Below are positions 12,427-12,455 of a stretch of DNA of 12,455 bases, one piece after another. A program made the translations under genes and the position numbers. The notes beneath the pieces are model-generated. The model saw only the letters and a program-made list of their open reading frames with translations. It did no database searches and was not told the DNA's origin. Each line of letters starts with the position of its first letter. Positions within the stretch are counted from its first letter, which is position 1. Source of the DNA: an uncultured Blautia sp. (GTDB taxonomy: Bacteria; Bacillota_A; Clostridia; Lachnospirales; Lachnospiraceae); the NCBI GenBank assembly GCA_905209435.1, contig CAJLTE010000088.1:1-12455 (forward strand), in the 5' to 3' direction.

Positions 12427-12455
12427 TTGGTCAAGCCCTCACCCGATTAGTAACA
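12427..12455 (-). rRNA. 23S rRNA, 3' end (partial, cut by window edge)
   Basis: Minus strand TACTAATCGG...GAGGGCTTGACCAA matches the conserved 3' end of bacterial 23S rRNA (E. coli has TACTAAT...GTGAGGCTTAACCTT). Only ~29 nt are in the window and the exact 3' end is approximate. The next ~117 nt to the tRNA do not contain a recognisable 5S rRNA. Confidence 0.75.

Overview
The window looks like chromosomal DNA from a low-GC Clostridia member, most likely Lachnospiraceae. The reasons are many CxxCG...FCxxCG zinc-ribbon membrane proteins, a Lachnospiraceae-style secreted PPC/fibronectin-III protein, AGGAG-type ribosome binding sites and AT-rich spacers. Every gene I support is on the minus strand, so transcription runs from the right edge to the left. 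Coordinates below are listed in that direction.

Right edge (12455-12188): the last ~29 nt of a 23S rRNA, a short spacer with a hairpin terminator, a tRNA-Trp(CCA) and its terminator. I see no 5S rRNA. Then come: promoter D and a secreted 376-aa PPC/Fn3 protein (12006-10876); a four-helix membrane protein with two zinc ribbons and a charged helix (10737-9646); promoter C with a 59-aa ORF that overlaps, as ATGA, the first giant sigma-factor gene (9361-6870, called sigma-2 here); promoter B with a 47-aa one-helix protein and a second, paralogous giant sigma factor (6639-3790, sigma-1); and promoter A with a likely four-gene run of zinc-ribbon membrane protein, DUF3137-like protein, LemA and a zinc-ribbon/one-helix/extracellular protein (3623-57).

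The central observation is a compact regulatory system. Sigma-1 and sigma-2 each join, in one chain, an N-terminal zinc ribbon, an ECF-type sigma factor (regions 2 and 4), a low-complexity linker, one transmembrane helix and a large extracytoplasmic domain. Their cytoplasmic heads are about 80% identical over 240 residues by hand count, while their outer domains are unrelated apart from a DxxGxGxxEL-type loop. Four intergenic sites share AAAACC-N16-CGTCTA, which has the form of an ECF promoter, with exactly the same spacing and a shared purine-rich start of the transcript (AGAAAGGGG or a variant). My inference is that two membrane-tethered sigma factors with different sensors feed one promoter class. 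That class would drive both sigma operons and a set of envelope proteins (LemA operon, secreted PPC protein). No separate anti-sigma gene is visible.

Other layers are a shared leader hairpin under promoters A and D, a 10-bp dyad around the -35 of promoter C, a remnant of the 59-aa ORF in front of sigma-1, and four intergenic copies of a structured repeat (three minus, one plus). Functions are inferred from sequence alone; no database search was possible.
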